Positions 26,803 to 34,231 of a stretch of DNA of 64,000 bases are shown piece by piece. The notes beneath the pieces are model-generated. The model was not told the DNA's origin and did no database searches. It saw only the letters and a list, made by a program, of their open reading frames with translations. A program made the translations under genes and the position numbers. The stretch comes from Metapseudomonas resinovorans DSM 21078 (lineage in GTDB: Bacteria; Pseudomonadota; Gammaproteobacteria; Pseudomonadales; Pseudomonadaceae), in the NCBI RefSeq assembly GCF_000423545.1, contig NZ_AUIE01000002.1, positions 248,001 through 312,000 of the forward strand, in the 5' to 3' direction. Positions within the stretch are counted from its first letter, which is position 1, and every line of letters begins with the position of its first letter.

Positions 26803-28110
26803 ATGGATAGCTCCAGCACCCTGGCTGCCTCTGCAGAACCCCGCACGACATCGCAACGCATCAAATCCATTTTCAGCGGATCAGTCGGCAACCTGGTCGA
26901 GTGGTACGACTGGTACGTGTACGCCGCCTTCTCGCTGTACTTCGCCAAAGCGTTCTTCCCCCAGGGCGACATGACCGCCCAACTGCTCAACACGGCGGCG
27001 ATCTTCGCCGTGGGCTTCCTGATGCGCCCCATCGGCGGCTGGTTGATGGGCATCTACGCCGACCGCAAGGGCCGCAAGGCCGCGCTGCTGGCCTCGGTAC
27101 TGCTGATGTGCTTCGGCTCGCTGATCATCGCCCTGACCCCCAGCTACGAGACCATTGGTGTGGCGGCACCGATCCTGCTGGTGGTCGCACGCCTGTTGCA
27201 GGGCCTCTCGGTGGGCGGTGAATACGGCACCTCGGCCACCTACCTGTCGGAGATGGCAACCAAGGAGCAACGCGGCTTCTTCTCCAGCTTCCAGTACGTG
27301 ACCCTGATCTCCGGTCAGCTCATCGCGCTGGCGGTGCTGATCATCCTCCAGCAGACCCTTACCACCGAGCAGCTGGAAAGCTGGGGCTGGCGCGTGCCCT
27401 TCTTCATCGGCGCCCTGTGCGCGGTGGTGGCCATGTTCCTGCGTCGCGGCATGGAAGAGACTGACTCCTTCACCAAGAAGAAGGACAAGCCGAAGGAAAG
27501 CCTGCTGCGCACCCTGATGCGCCACCCGAAGGAAGTGCTCACCGTGATCGGCCTGACCATGGGCGGCACCCTGGCCTTCTACACGTACACCACCTACATG
27601 CAGAAGTACCTGGTGAACACCGTGGGCATGGCCAAGAACGACTCGACCATGATCTCGGCCGCCACGCTGTTCCTGTTCATGCTGCTGCAGCCCATCGTCG
27701 GCGGGCTTTCCGACAAGATCGGCCGGCGCCCGATCCTGATCGCCTTCGGCGTGATGGGCACCCTGTTCACCTACCCGATCCTCAGCACCTTGCACACCAT
27801 CGAGACCTGGTGGGGCGCGTTCTTCCTGATCATGGCGGCGCTGATCATCGTCAGCGGCTACACCTCGATCAACGCCGTGGTGAAGGCCGAGCTGTTCCCC
27901 ACCGAGATCCGCGCCCTGGGCGTGGGCCTGCCCTACGCACTGACCGTGTCGATCTTCGGCGGCACCGCCGAGTACGTGGCCCTGTGGTTCAAGAGCATCG
28001 GCATGGAAAGCGGCTTCTACTGGTACGTCACCGCCTGTATTGCCTGCTCGCTGCTGGTGTACGTGTTCATGAAGGACACCCGCACCCATTCGCGGATGAA
28101 CCAGGACTGA
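26803..28110 (+). CDS. MFS dicarboxylate (alpha-ketoglutarate-type) permease
   Basis: A 435-residue metabolite:H+ symporter of the major facilitator superfamily (KgtP/ProP-type). Twelve hydrophobic segments are predicted. The signature loops are visible: VGNLVEWYDWYVYAAFSLYF near residue 30, GWLMGIYADRKGRKAAL (motif A, DRxGRK) near 80, GLSVGGEYGTSATYLSE near 140 and GGLSDKIGRRPILI near 295. ATG 26800 and 26803 are both possible; GAGGA six bases before 26803 favours the latter. Expression is predicted to depend on sigma-54 and the upstream MifSR pair. In P. aeruginosa the permease controlled by MifSR is encoded elsewhere; here it is adjacent. Confidence 0.9.
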   Translation: MDSSSTLAASAEPRTTSQRIKSIFSGSVGNLVEWYDWYVYAAFSLYFAKAFFPQGDMTAQLLNTAAIFAVGFLMRPIGGWLMGIYADRKGRKAALLASVLLMCFGSLIIALTPSYETIGVAAPILLVVARLLQGLSVGGEYGTSATYLSEMATKEQRGFFSSFQYVTLISGQLIALAVLIILQQTLTTEQLESWGWRVPFFIGALCAVVAMFLRRGMEETDSFTKKKDKPKESLLRTLMRHPKEVLTVIGLTMGGTLAFYTYTTYMQKYLVNTVGMAKNDSTMISAATLFLFMLLQPIVGGLSDKIGRRPILIAFGVMGTLFTYPILSTLHTIETWWGAFFLIMAALIIVSGYTSINAVVKAELFPTEIRALGVGLPYALTVSIFGGTAEYVALWFKSIGMESGFYWYVTACIACSLLVYVFMKDTRTHSRMNQD

Positions 28111-28133
28111 TCCCGGACAAGGATCGACATCAG

Positions 28134-28156
28134 ACGGGCCCTTCGGGGCCCGTTTT
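28134..28156 (+). terminator. Terminator after the permease gene
   Basis: ACGGGCCC, TTCG loop, GGGCCCGT followed by TTT: a strong stem with a short T run. Confidence 0.85.
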
Positions 28157-28181
28157 CGTTTCCGCCCCGAACATGCACGCA

Positions 28182-28262
28182 CCGTAGGATGGCGTAGAGC
28201 GAAGCGAAACCCATCACCGTGGAACCTGGACCTCGCGTGACGCCGCCCGCCCCATCCTACGG
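28182..28262. repeat. Intergenic inverted repeat (CCGTAGGATGG type)
   Basis: Arms CCGTAGGATGG (28182-28192) and CCATCCTACGG (28252-28262) with the internal word GAGCGAAGCGAAACCCATC, the usual dispersed Pseudomonas repeat. The right arm overlaps the 3' end of the COG0523 gene by six bases. Confidence 0.8.
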
Positions 28263-29222
28263 AAGCCGGCAAGCCGCCATTCCCGCCTTCAGCACCGCCT
28301 CGTCCTGGGGCCCGGCGAAGATCAGCTCCAGACGCGAATCCCTGCGCCATTCGCTGGCTTGCCAGTGGATCGGCGCGCCGTCCAGGGCGTTGCCGGAGAG
28401 CCAGCCGGCGTTGCTCTGCAGTACCAGCTTGGCGCGGCGCCAGGGCAGGCTGGCCAGCCATTGCTGCACACGCATCAGCTCGAATTGCTGGCTGGGATGC
28501 CAGCGCCAGCCGATGCTCCAGGCGTCGTCGTTCGCCTGGATCTGGCAGATCGGTTCGGCCGGATTCCTCCACAGAACCTGAGGCTTATCCACACCTGTTG
28601 GTAAGTCATTGATACCAACAGCTTTTCCACTCTGTGCATGGATGCCTGGAAGGCGCTGGATATCGAGCCTACCCTGTGTCGTCCACAGCAGGGGTACGGC
28701 AGGTAATTTGGCGGCAAGTTGTTCACAGGTGACCGAGTCCAGGTTCTCGGCCTTGTTTAATAGCACAAGGCCAGCACTGGAAATGGCCTCCCGCTGGCTG
28801 TCTGGCAGTAGCTGGCCCGTAGCCAGCGCCGCTGCGTCAAGCACCATGACGCTTGGCTGTAGCGCCAAAACGCCTTCCCAAGGGGGTTCACGTAGCTGTC
28901 GCAGTAGCTCGACCGGGTGTCCGAGTCCGGACGGCTCAATCAGTAGCCGGTCCGGCCGTGCCTTGCGCAGAAGCCGGCCAAGGCCAACCTGGAAGGGCGC
29001 GCCGTTGACGCAGCAGACGCAGCCGCCCGCCACCTCGGCGATGGCGATGCCGTCGTCGTTGCGGGTCAGCAATGCGGCGTCCAGGCCAATCTGGCCGAAT
29101 TCGTTGATCAGCACCGCCCAGCGTTCGTGCGCGGGACGCTGCGCCAGCAGATGACGGATCAGGCTGGTTTTGCCGGCACCCAGGGGGCCGGCGATGAGAT
29201 GGGTAGGGATATGAGTAAGCAT
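28257..29222 (-). CDS. COG0523 (CobW-like) GTPase, first copy
   Basis: A 321-residue G3E GTPase. Walker A GPLGAGKTS at about residues 11-19, the metal-site GGCVCCVNG (CxCC) at about 66, a Walker-B-like LLIEPSGLGHP and the base-recognition NKAE (usually NKxD). COG0523 proteins are metallochaperones for zinc, cobalt or iron. It is not the same as the zigA-type gene 1.1 kb downstream. The start at 29222 has a weak ribosome site. Its 3' end runs into an intergenic repeat. DnaA box 28585-28593 is inside (G-V-D-K). Confidence 0.88.
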   Translation of the reverse strand: MLTHIPTHLIAGPLGAGKTSLIRHLLAQRPAHERWAVLINEFGQIGLDAALLTRNDDGIAIAEVAGGCVCCVNGAPFQVGLGRLLRKARPDRLLIEPSGLGHPVELLRQLREPPWEGVLALQPSVMVLDAAALATGQLLPDSQREAISSAGLVLLNKAENLDSVTCEQLAAKLPAVPLLWTTQGRLDIQRLPGIHAQSGKAVGINDLPTGVDKPQVLWRNPAEPICQIQANDDAWSIGWRWHPSQQFELMRVQQWLASLPWRRAKLVLQSNAGWLSGNALDGAPIHWQASEWRRDSRLELIFAGPQDEAVLKAGMAACRLP

Positions 29223-29302
29223 GGACCTATGGTGCTGCTTCACAGCGGGCTTAGAAAGCACCGTGCTAGAGTCGCGTCCTTCATTGCCTGGAGACCCTCC
29301 CG

Positions 29303-29650
29303 ATGCGTGTCTGGTTGTTGCCCGTGCTGCTGTTGCTGTCCTCTGGTGCCCATGCCGAAGCCTGTGTGGTGCACAGCCAGGGCGAGGGCGTGGACGTGAA
29401 GATCTGCCAGGAAAACCGTAGCATCCCGCGGCAACTCTTCCGTGACGGCTTCTGCAAGCCGGAACTGAAAGGGCAGAAGATCGACGTGAGCTTTGTGGAT
29501 AACTGCCCCACCGGCGCCTTTGGTGTCTGCCGCAATGCGAGGGTCAGCAACCAGCCCTATCGCCAGGACATCCACTATTACGGCGTAGCCAGCGATGCGC
29601 GCTACCTGAAGCCCTTTTGCGAAGGGCAGAGCCAGGGTCAGTGGGAGTGA
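29303..29650 (+). CDS. Small exported protein of unknown function
   Basis: A 115-residue protein with a clear signal peptide (MRVWLLPVLLLLSSGAHA, cleavage before EA). The mature part has six Cys (CVVH, ICQE, FCKP, NCPTG, VCRN, PFCEGQ), suggesting disulfide bonding in the periplasm. I do not recognise a named family. It is oriented opposite to both COG0523 genes and lies inside the probable zinc-starvation cluster, which may be coincidental. DnaA box 29494-29502 gives F-V-D-N. Confidence 0.75.
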   Translation: MRVWLLPVLLLLSSGAHAEACVVHSQGEGVDVKICQENRSIPRQLFRDGFCKPELKGQKIDVSFVDNCPTGAFGVCRNARVSNQPYRQDIHYYGVASDARYLKPFCEGQSQGQWE

Positions 29651-29673
29651 CGCAGAGCCGCCAGAAGCTGCAC

Positions 29674-30318
29674 CTAACCCAGCCAGTCAAGTGTAAGCAG
29701 CAACCGGCCCTTGCCCGGCGCGGCCTGCGGCGATCTGTGGATAATTCCACGCCCTTCATTGCCTTGCCACTTCTCGCCCTTGAACAGGGCGACATGGCCG
29801 GCAGCCATCTGCTGGTTATCCACAACCCGGGCCGGCTCGGCGGCCGGATCGCCCAACCGCGATCGCAGCATCTCGCCCTCCCGCAGCCACTGGCTGCCCG
29901 CTCCCGCGTAGGTGGTGATCAGCCTCAGCGGCACATGGTCAACGTGGAAGCGCGGGCACATGGGTTTGTCCAGGCGGCGCAGACGCAAGCCGATGCGCCG
30001 GGCATCCACCAGACAGGCGAAGGCCCGTACCAGCCAGCTCACGTCCGCGACGAATCCCCGGTGCCCCTCCAGGTCGGCGAAGCCGGCGACGAGGTCAGAG
30101 AGGTTGGGCTCGCAGTCCGCGTCTGGCAGTTCCAGGATCAGGGACTCGGCCAGCGGCTCACCTAGCGCCAGCAGGCTATTGGCGAAGCCCTGGATATGCA
30201 GGGGGAGTTGCCGGCGCCAGATGGCGATGTTGACCCCGTCCTGCAATGCCTCACCGAGCACGTCCGGGCCATCACCCAGCACCGGGTACGGGGTCGAGTC
30301 CAGCTGCTGTGCCAGCAT
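29674..30318 (-). CDS. DUF1826-family protein
   Basis: A 214-residue protein of the DUF1826 family, found in Zur-type clusters in pseudomonads next to a COG0523 GTPase. The conserved block RFHVDHVPLRLITTYAGAGSQWL contains a possible HxD metal pair. The stop of the zigA gene and its ATG overlap as TGATG, so the two are translationally coupled. The biochemical role is unknown. Two DnaA boxes (29736-29744, 29816-29824) lie within it. Confidence 0.85.
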   Translation of the reverse strand: MLAQQLDSTPYPVLGDGPDVLGEALQDGVNIAIWRRQLPLHIQGFANSLLALGEPLAESLILELPDADCEPNLSDLVAGFADLEGHRGFVADVSWLVRAFACLVDARRIGLRLRRLDKPMCPRFHVDHVPLRLITTYAGAGSQWLREGEMLRSRLGDPAAEPARVVDNQQMAAGHVALFKGEKWQGNEGRGIIHRSPQAAPGKGRLLLTLDWLG

Positions 30319-31526
30319 CAGGCGGCCTCCTCGATATGCCACGGGCCGAAGGGGTCGGGCAGCAGACTCCAGCCTTCCGGCCCCCCGGCCATCTCGTCGT
30401 CATCCAGCAGGCAGGCATCCAGATCGGCGTGCAGGCGCTGGAAGTCGATCCCCTGGCCGATGAACACCAGTTCCTGGCGGCAGTCTCCCACGTCGGCCGT
30501 CCAGTACTGGAGAACCGTGCGCAGGCCCTCCTCGTCGTCGGGCCAGCGCTCACGGGGTACGAAGCGCCACCAGGCGCCGGCCAGGCCGTAGCGCATCAGG
30601 CCACCGGCCTGGGACCAGCTACCGGCATCGCGGTAGCGGCTGGCCAGCCAGAAGAATCCCTTGGAACGCAACAGGCGACCATTGCTCCATTCGCGGTTCA
30701 GAAAGTGGAAGAAGCGCTGCGGATGGAACGGCCTTCGCGCGCGGTACGCCGTGGAAGCGATGCCATATTCCTCGGTTTCCGGGGTGTGCTCGCCCCGCAA
30801 CTCCTTCAGCCAGCCCGGCGCCTGGGCGGCACGATCGAAATCGAACCGGCCGGTATCGAGGATACGCTTGAGGTCCACCTGGCCCATGACCATCGGCAGC
30901 ACATCGGCATCAGGATTGAGGCGGCGCAGGATGGCGGTCAGTTCTTCGCGCTCAGCACTGGAGATCAGGTCGGCCTTGCTGATCAACAACACGTCAGCGA
31001 ATTCCACCTGCTCGATCAGCAGATCGCTGATCGAGCGTTCATCGTCCTGCCCCAAGGATTCACCATGGCTTTCGAGGCTTTCCCCGGCCTGGTAGTCACG
31101 CAGGAAGTTCACCCCATCCACTACCGTCACCAGGGTATCCAGGCGGGCCGTGTCGGAGAGGCTTCGGCCCTGCTCGTCGCGAAAGGTGAAGGTCTCGGCC
31201 ACCGGCAACGGTTCGGAGATGCCGGTGGATTCGATCAGCAGGTAATCGAAGCGCCCCTCGTGGGCGAGGCGGCTGACCTCTTCCAGCAAGTCCTCACGCA
31301 GGGTGCAGCAGATGCAACCGTTGCTCATCTCGACGAGGCGTTCTTCGGCGCGGTTCAGGCTGACGTCCCGCTGTACCTCGCTGGCATCGATGTTGATTTC
31401 GCTCATGTCGTTGACGATCACGGCCACACGTAGCTGATCGCGATTGCGCAGCACGTGGTTGAGCAGCGTGCTCTTGCCGGCGCCGAGGAAGCCGGACAGC
31501 AGGGTGACAGGTAGGCGTTGGTCCAT
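30318..31526 (-). CDS. zigA: COG0523 zinc-starvation GTPase, ZigA-like
   Basis: A 402-residue G3E GTPase with Walker [10 protein letters not shown] (residues 12-20), [11 protein letters not shown] (CxCC zinc site), [11 protein letters not shown] and SKAD. The C-terminal CobW_C domain is complete. In P. aeruginosa and Acinetobacter this class (ZigA) is induced by zinc starvation under Zur and supplies zinc to enzymes. A longer frame is open upstream, but the ATG at 31526 has AAGGA and begins the typical N-terminus. The gene is 11 bases after dksA2 and is coupled to DUF1826. Confidence 0.9.
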   Translation of the reverse strand: MDQRLPVTLLSGFLGAGKSTLLNHVLRNRDQLRVAVIVNDMSEINIDASEVQRDVSLNRAEERLVEMSNGCICCTLREDLLEEVSRLAHEGRFDYLLIESTGISEPLPVAETFTFRDEQGRSLSDTARLDTLVTVVDGVNFLRDYQAGESLESHGESLGQDDERSISDLLIEQVEFADVLLISKADLISSAEREELTAILRRLNPDADVLPMVMGQVDLKRILDTGRFDFDRAAQAPGWLKELRGEHTPETEEYGIASTAYRARRPFHPQRFFHFLNREWSNGRLLRSKGFFWLASRYRDAGSWSQAGGLMRYGLAGAWWRFVPRERWPDDEEGLRTVLQYWTADVGDCRQELVFIGQGIDFQRLHADLDACLLDDDEMAGGPEGWSLLPDPFGPWHIEEAA

Positions 31527-31537
31527 GGTGGTGTCCT

Positions 31538-31972
31538 TCAGGCGGGGCGCTGGTGGCGTTCTTGTAGTTCCTGGCGTTGCTTGGCCTCCAGGCAGAGGGT
31601 TGCCGTGGGCCGTAGCAACAGGCGACGCAGGCCAATGGGATCGCCGCTTTCCTCGCACCAGCCATACTCGCCGCGGGCGATGCGACTCAGGGCTTCGTCG
31701 ATCTTGTCCAACAGGCGCTTCTCCCGTTCCAGCAGGCGCAGTTGCCACAGGCGCTGTTCCTCGCGGCTGGCGAGATCGATTTCGTCACTGGCCGGCTCGA
31801 CCTCGCGCAGCGCACCAAACTCAGCGTCGATGTGCCGGCGCAATTCCTCTCGCTGGCGCTCCAGCAGATCACGGAAGTACGCCCGCTGGGACTCATTCAT
31901 GTAGGCCTCGGCAGGCTGGGCCAACAGTTCTTCGCGGCTGAGTGGAGTGTCTGGCATGGTGGCGATCTTCAT
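31538..31972 (-). CDS. dksA2: Zinc-independent DksA paralogue, DksA2
   Basis: A 144-residue DksA/TraR-family protein that binds the RNA polymerase secondary channel in the stringent response. The coiled coil (residues about 30-95) ends in a degenerate zinc finger: [11 protein letters not shown] and ATLCLEAKQ keep one Cys of each CxxC pair, with Ser and Ala replacing the others. That is the signature of the P. aeruginosa DksA2 type, which works without zinc. The frame is open further upstream but overlaps the Zur-box-like site; ATGs at 31972 and 31957 are the realistic starts. It is divergent from folE2. Confidence 0.88.
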   Translation of the reverse strand: MKIATMPDTPLSREELLAQPAEAYMNESQRAYFRDLLERQREELRRHIDAEFGALREVEPASDEIDLASREEQRLWQLRLLEREKRLLDKIDEALSRIARGEYGWCEESGDPIGLRRLLLRPTATLCLEAKQRQELQERHQRPA

Positions 31973-31984
31973 TGACTTACATTT

Positions 31985-31997
31985 GTTATAACATAAC
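31985..31997. promoter_or_regulatory. Zur-box-like palindrome between dksA2 and folE2
   Basis: GTTATAACATAAC fits the GTTATA-TATAAC Zur core with one internal deviation. It sits 12 bases before the dksA2 start and about 30 before folE2, suited to shared repression by zinc-loaded Zur. Confidence 0.75.
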
Positions 31998-32026
31998 ATT
32001 AACCACCGATTTCAAGAGCCCATCCG

Positions 32027-32917
32027 ATGAACGTCATCCCCCTCCCGGATATCGCCGCCCAAGCCACTAGCCAAAACCTGGCCCTGGACTGGGTCGGCAT
32101 GTGCGGTATTGCCCAGCCATTGCTGGTAGACGGCCAGCGCGTCGTCGCGCACGCCGATGCTGGCGTCAGCCTGGATGACGCCAGTGCCCGGGGTATCCAT
32201 ATGTCGCGGCTTTATCTGGCGCTGGAAGAACTGGAGCAGCTGGAACTGTCCACCTACCTCCTGCGCCGGGTGCTGGCGCGCTTCCTGGATAGCCATCAGG
32301 GACTGTCCAATAGCGCCAGCCTGAGGCTGTACGGCGAGATGCTGCTGAAGCGACCAGCGCTGATCAGCGCCCTTTCTGGATGGCGGGCATATCCCTTTGA
32401 AATCCTTGCGCGCCAGGATCGACGGGGGTTCCACGTGGAACTTCAGCTGGAGCTGATCTATTCCTCCACGTGCCCATGCTCCGCCGCCCTGGCTCGTCAG
32501 TTGATCCAGCAACGCTTCACCGAGGATTTCTCCGACCAACCACTCGACCGGGAGCGCGTGCTGGCCTGGCTGGGCAGCACCCAGGGCATAGTCGCCACCC
32601 CGCACAGCCAGCGCAGCAACGCCAGGCTGTGGGTGCGTCTGGGAACGTTCCAATCCATTCCGATTCGTCGTCTGGCGGATCTGGCCGAACAGGCCTTGGG
32701 CACCGCCGTCCAGACAGCCGTCAAGCGCGCGGATGAGCAAGCCTTTGCCCTGGCCAATGGCCAGAATCTGATGTTCTGCGAGGATGCCGCTCGACGCCTG
32801 GGCAGGTCCCTGCGCGAACAGGATTGGCTGGAGGGCTTCAGGCTACGGGTTGTGCATTCGGAGAGCCTCCACGCCCACGACGCCGTAGCCGAGTATGCCT
32901 GGCGCTATGAGACGTAG
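32027..32917 (+). CDS. folE2: GTP cyclohydrolase IB, FolE2
   Basis: A 296-residue GTP cyclohydrolase of the zinc-independent IB class (GCYH-IB), first enzyme of folate/queuosine-type pterin synthesis. The conserved VGMCGI (residues about 15-20), YSSTCPCSAALARQL with the metal-site Cys (about 147) and FCEDAARRLG regions match the family. In many bacteria folE2 is switched on by Zur during zinc limitation to replace zinc-dependent FolE. A parS core (32428-32441) is embedded. The 3' end overlaps the convergent CFA gene by 13 bp. Confidence 0.9.
   Translation: MNVIPLPDIAAQATSQNLALDWVGMCGIAQPLLVDGQRVVAHADAGVSLDDASARGIHMSRLYLALEELEQLELSTYLLRRVLARFLDSHQGLSNSASLRLYGEMLLKRPALISALSGWRAYPFEILARQDRRGFHVELQLELIYSSTCPCSAALARQLIQQRFTEDFSDQPLDRERVLAWLGSTQGIVATPHSQRSNARLWVRLGTFQSIPIRRLADLAEQALGTAVQTAVKRADEQAFALANGQNLMFCEDAARRLGRSLREQDWLEGFRLRVVHSESLHAHDAVAEYAWRYET
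32428..32441. promoter_or_regulatory. parS-like core inside folE2
   Basis: GTTCCACGTGGAAC, the 14-bp core of the Pseudomonas parS palindrome; the outermost bases differ (G...T for T...A). Confidence 0.6.
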
Positions 32918-34092
32918 AGGTCGGCCCTGCTCCACGGCAGTTCAAGGGCTCCATCCGCACGGGGCTTTGTGGCGAGAATCTGGTGCAGGTTGATCCAGCC
33001 CTTCTGGAAGGCATGAGAACATCCCGCCAGATACAGCCGCCAGATGCGTAGCGCCTGCTCAGGCACCAGCTGGGAGGCCTTCGCCAGGTTGGCTTCCAGA
33101 TTGCTGCTCCAGAACTCCAGGGTCCGCGCGTAGTGCAGTCGCAAGCTCTCCACATCTGCCACTTCGAAGCCGACCAGACTCAGCTCAGTAACCATAGTGG
33201 CCAGATGCGGCAACTCGCCATGGGGGAAGACGTAACGGTCGATAAAGTCGCCAGCACCCCGTCCGACCGGACGACCATCCGGATGCCGCGCGGTAATGCC
33301 ATGGTTCATAACCAGCCCACCTGCGCGCACCGCACCATACAGCCGCTGGCAGTAGACCGGCAGATTGGCATGGCCGACGTGTTCGAACATGCCGACGCTG
33401 ACCACCTTGTCGAAGCGACCGTCCTGCGGCAAGTCACGATAATCCAGCAGTTCCAGATCGATCTGATCCTCTAGCCCTTCGGCCTTGACCCGTTCCCGCC
33501 CCAGAGCCAGTTGCTCTTGGCTCAGGGTGATGCCGAACACCCGGACGCCGTACTCACGGGCAGCGAAGCGCGCCAGCCCGCCCCAGCCACAACCCACGTC
33601 CAGCAGGTACTCGCCGGGCTTCAGACGAAGCTTGCGGCAGAGGTGGTGCAGCTTGGCCTGCTGGGCGCTGGCCAGATCTTCGGTACCGGTGGGGTAGTAA
33701 GCGCAGGAATAGACCATCTCGGGGTCCAGCCAGAGCGCATAGAAGTCATTGGACAGATCGTAGTGATAGGAGACAGCCGCAGCGTCGGTGGCCTTGTCGT
33801 GGGATTGGCGCTCGGGCACCGCCTCCTCTTCGTCACCGATCAGCGCTTCGCTCAGGGCATCGCCAACCCGGATCACCTCCAGAATCGGCCCGGTGAGTTC
33901 CACGCGCCCTTCGACGTAGGCAGCGCCCAGCGTGTCGAGGCTTGGCCGGTTAAGCAACGAGACCAGACTGGGATCTTTCACCGTCATGGTCACCGTGGGA
34001 TTCGGGCCGAGGTCGATTTCCTTGCCATCCCAGAGCTGCACGCGTAACGGCAGCTTCAGATCGCGCAGGAGCGGTGGAAGTTGCGCAAGCAT
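32905..34092 (-). CDS. Cyclopropane-fatty-acyl-phospholipid synthase family methyltransferase
   Basis: A 395-residue SAM-dependent enzyme of the CFA synthase family acting on membrane phospholipid acyl chains. The SAM-binding LDVGCGWGGLARFAA is at about 168; further family blocks are YHYDLSNDFYALWLDPEMVYSCAY, SVGMFEHVG, YVFPHGELPHL and EFWSSNLEAN. The N-terminal segment (residues 1-110) matches the pseudomonad type. The frame extends upstream, but GGAGG precedes the ATG at 34092. P. putida CfaB-type genes are induced in stationary phase via RpoS; no such box was located here. Confidence 0.88.
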   Translation of the reverse strand: MLAQLPPLLRDLKLPLRVQLWDGKEIDLGPNPTVTMTVKDPSLVSLLNRPSLDTLGAAYVEGRVELTGPILEVIRVGDALSEALIGDEEEAVPERQSHDKATDAAAVSYHYDLSNDFYALWLDPEMVYSCAYYPTGTEDLASAQQAKLHHLCRKLRLKPGEYLLDVGCGWGGLARFAAREYGVRVFGITLSQEQLALGRERVKAEGLEDQIDLELLDYRDLPQDGRFDKVVSVGMFEHVGHANLPVYCQRLYGAVRAGGLVMNHGITARHPDGRPVGRGAGDFIDRYVFPHGELPHLATMVTELSLVGFEVADVESLRLHYARTLEFWSSNLEANLAKASQLVPEQALRIWRLYLAGCSHAFQKGWINLHQILATKPRADGALELPWSRADLYVS

Positions 34093-34186
34093 GGGAACTC
34101 CTCCTTCACCAAGGACACTGGAAAGGTAGACCACCCTGAACGGTTGTCAGGCTATCGAGTTGATAGCCTCCATCAATTTAGACAAC

Positions 34187-34211
34187 AAAAAAGCCCGGCG
34201 AACCGGGCTTC
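34187..34211 (-). terminator. Terminator of the glmS transcript
   Basis: Read on the minus strand: AGCCCGG, TTCG, CCGGGCT then TTTTTTG. It sits 21 bases past the glmS stop codon. Confidence 0.9.
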
Positions 34212-34231
34212 TCCAGTTCGAAGTGCCTGAA

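Larger units (their letters stand above)
15773..29824. other. Dense field of perfect DnaA boxes
   Basis: Twenty-three exact TTATCCACA words (either strand) start at 15773, 16398, 16522, 16695, 17078, 17202, 17510, 17794, 18162, 19527, 22346, 22463, 22776, 23731, 24232, 24811, 24987, 25222, 26371, 28585, 29494, 29736 and 29816. About 14 of them are inside coding sequences. Two further in-gene words differ by one base (22548, 26073). The positions were read by eye. Confidence 0.9.
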
